Positions 35,276 to 35,669 of a stretch of DNA of 35,669 nucleotides are shown piece by piece (position 1 is the stretch's first letter; each line of letters opens with the position of its first letter). The notes beneath the pieces were generated by a model that saw nothing but the letters and a program-made list of their open reading frames with translations, did not search any database and was not told the origin of the DNA. Location of the stretch: positions 1 through 35,669 of the forward strand of contig JAFQMX010000026.1 of the NCBI GenBank assembly GCA_017396125.1. The letters run 5' to 3'. The position numbers and the translations under genes are program-made. This DNA is from Clostridia bacterium. GTDB lineage: Bacteria > Bacillota > Clostridia > Christensenellales > Pumilibacteraceae.

Positions 35276-35364
35276 AATCGCTATAAAGACGTTGCCGCTT
35301 TAGACGATTGAATATAAAAGGCAACAAAAAAATAAATTTATTTCTTTAATGGAGGAAATTAACA

Positions 35365-35669
35365 ATGGCTAAAGCTAAATTTGATCGTTCCAAGCCACAC
35401 GTTAACGTAGGTACCATCGGACACGTTGACCATGGTAAAACTACTTTGACCGCTGCTATCACCATGACTCTCGGTGCTAAGGGTCTTTCTGAAAAGATGC
35501 GTTACGACGAAATCGATAAGGCACCAGAAGAGAAGGCAAGAGGTATCACGATAAACACCTCTCACGTTGAGTACCAGACCGCTACCCGTCACTATGCACA
35601 CGTTGACTGTCCAGGCCACGCTGACTATGTTAAGAACATGATCACTGGTGCTGCTCAGATGGACGGTGC
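35365..35669 (+). CDS. tuf: Elongation factor Tu (3' end outside the window)
   Basis: EF-Tu delivers aminoacyl-tRNA to the ribosome. The first 101 residues are present: the P-loop [12 protein letters not shown] (about residues 16-27), the effector loop [16 protein letters not shown] (about 55-70) and switch [14 protein letters not shown] (about 81-92). TGGAGGAA lies 9 bases before the ATG. The family is about 395-400 residues, so three quarters of the gene is beyond the window. It has its own promoter 90 bases upstream in addition to the str operon promoter. Confidence 0.97.
   Translation, partial: MAKAKFDRSKPHVNVGTIGHVDHGKTTLTAAITMTLGAKGLSEKMRYDEIDKAPEEKARGITINTSHVEYQTATRHYAHVDCPGHADYVKNMITGAAQMDG

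Overview
The window is a bacterial chromosome segment that looks like the Clostridia side of the Bacillota, probably an uncultured gut-type anaerobe (inference). The evidence is near-consensus housekeeping sigma promoters (TTGACA-N17-TATAAT), GGAGG-type ribosome binding sites, a YabN-like MazG, a PepV-type dipeptidase, a stand-alone biotin ligase, a YjzC-like small protein, and huge lipoproteins with BspA-type leucine-rich repeats and Listeria-Bacteroides (Flg_new) repeats. No prophage, insertion sequence or CRISPR array is visible. Both window edges cut genes: a MoxR ATPase on the left and EF-Tu on the right.

Left region (1-15089, all + strand). A MoxR AAA+ ATPase, a DUF58 protein, a BatA-like vWA membrane protein and a 977-residue membrane protein with two vWA domains form a tight operon of the MoxR/vWA type. 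It is followed by a 948-residue BspA-like LRR lipoprotein and a 1692-residue Flg_new lipoprotein. The last has its own promoter inside the 3' end of the preceding gene, a strong hairpin at the very start of its mRNA, and a strong terminator.

Middle region (15090-23700). A repeat-rich intergenic stretch of about 400 bp precedes tRNA-Thr(GGU) and htpG. Next is an AT-rich membrane protein of unknown function. A minus-strand operon then runs mazG, dus, a HAD-IIA phosphatase and a DEDDh exonuclease with a BRCT-like tail, from a perfect consensus promoter. A 52-codon YjzC-like gene faces away from that operon. Downstream of it is a tandem array with an 11-bp period.

Right region (23700-35669). An OmpR-type response regulator and its histidine kinase are followed by a membrane-anchored DUF2188 protein, a probably leaderless birA, trxA and pepV (minus), gltX, a YjdF/DUF2238-like membrane protein, and the str operon rpsL-rpsG-fusA-tuf.

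The most interesting reading is regulatory. The two-component operon and the distant htpG gene carry the same promoter architecture, TTAACA-N5-TTAAC(A/G)-N9-TATAAT, which resembles a PhoP/PhoB-type activator site. The array next to the kinase gene has the same 11-bp period and contains TTAACG and TTAACA half-sites. This suggests a local two-component regulon that includes the chaperone HtpG. Separately, birA, gltX and tuf share an identical 13-bp -10 region at identical spacing.
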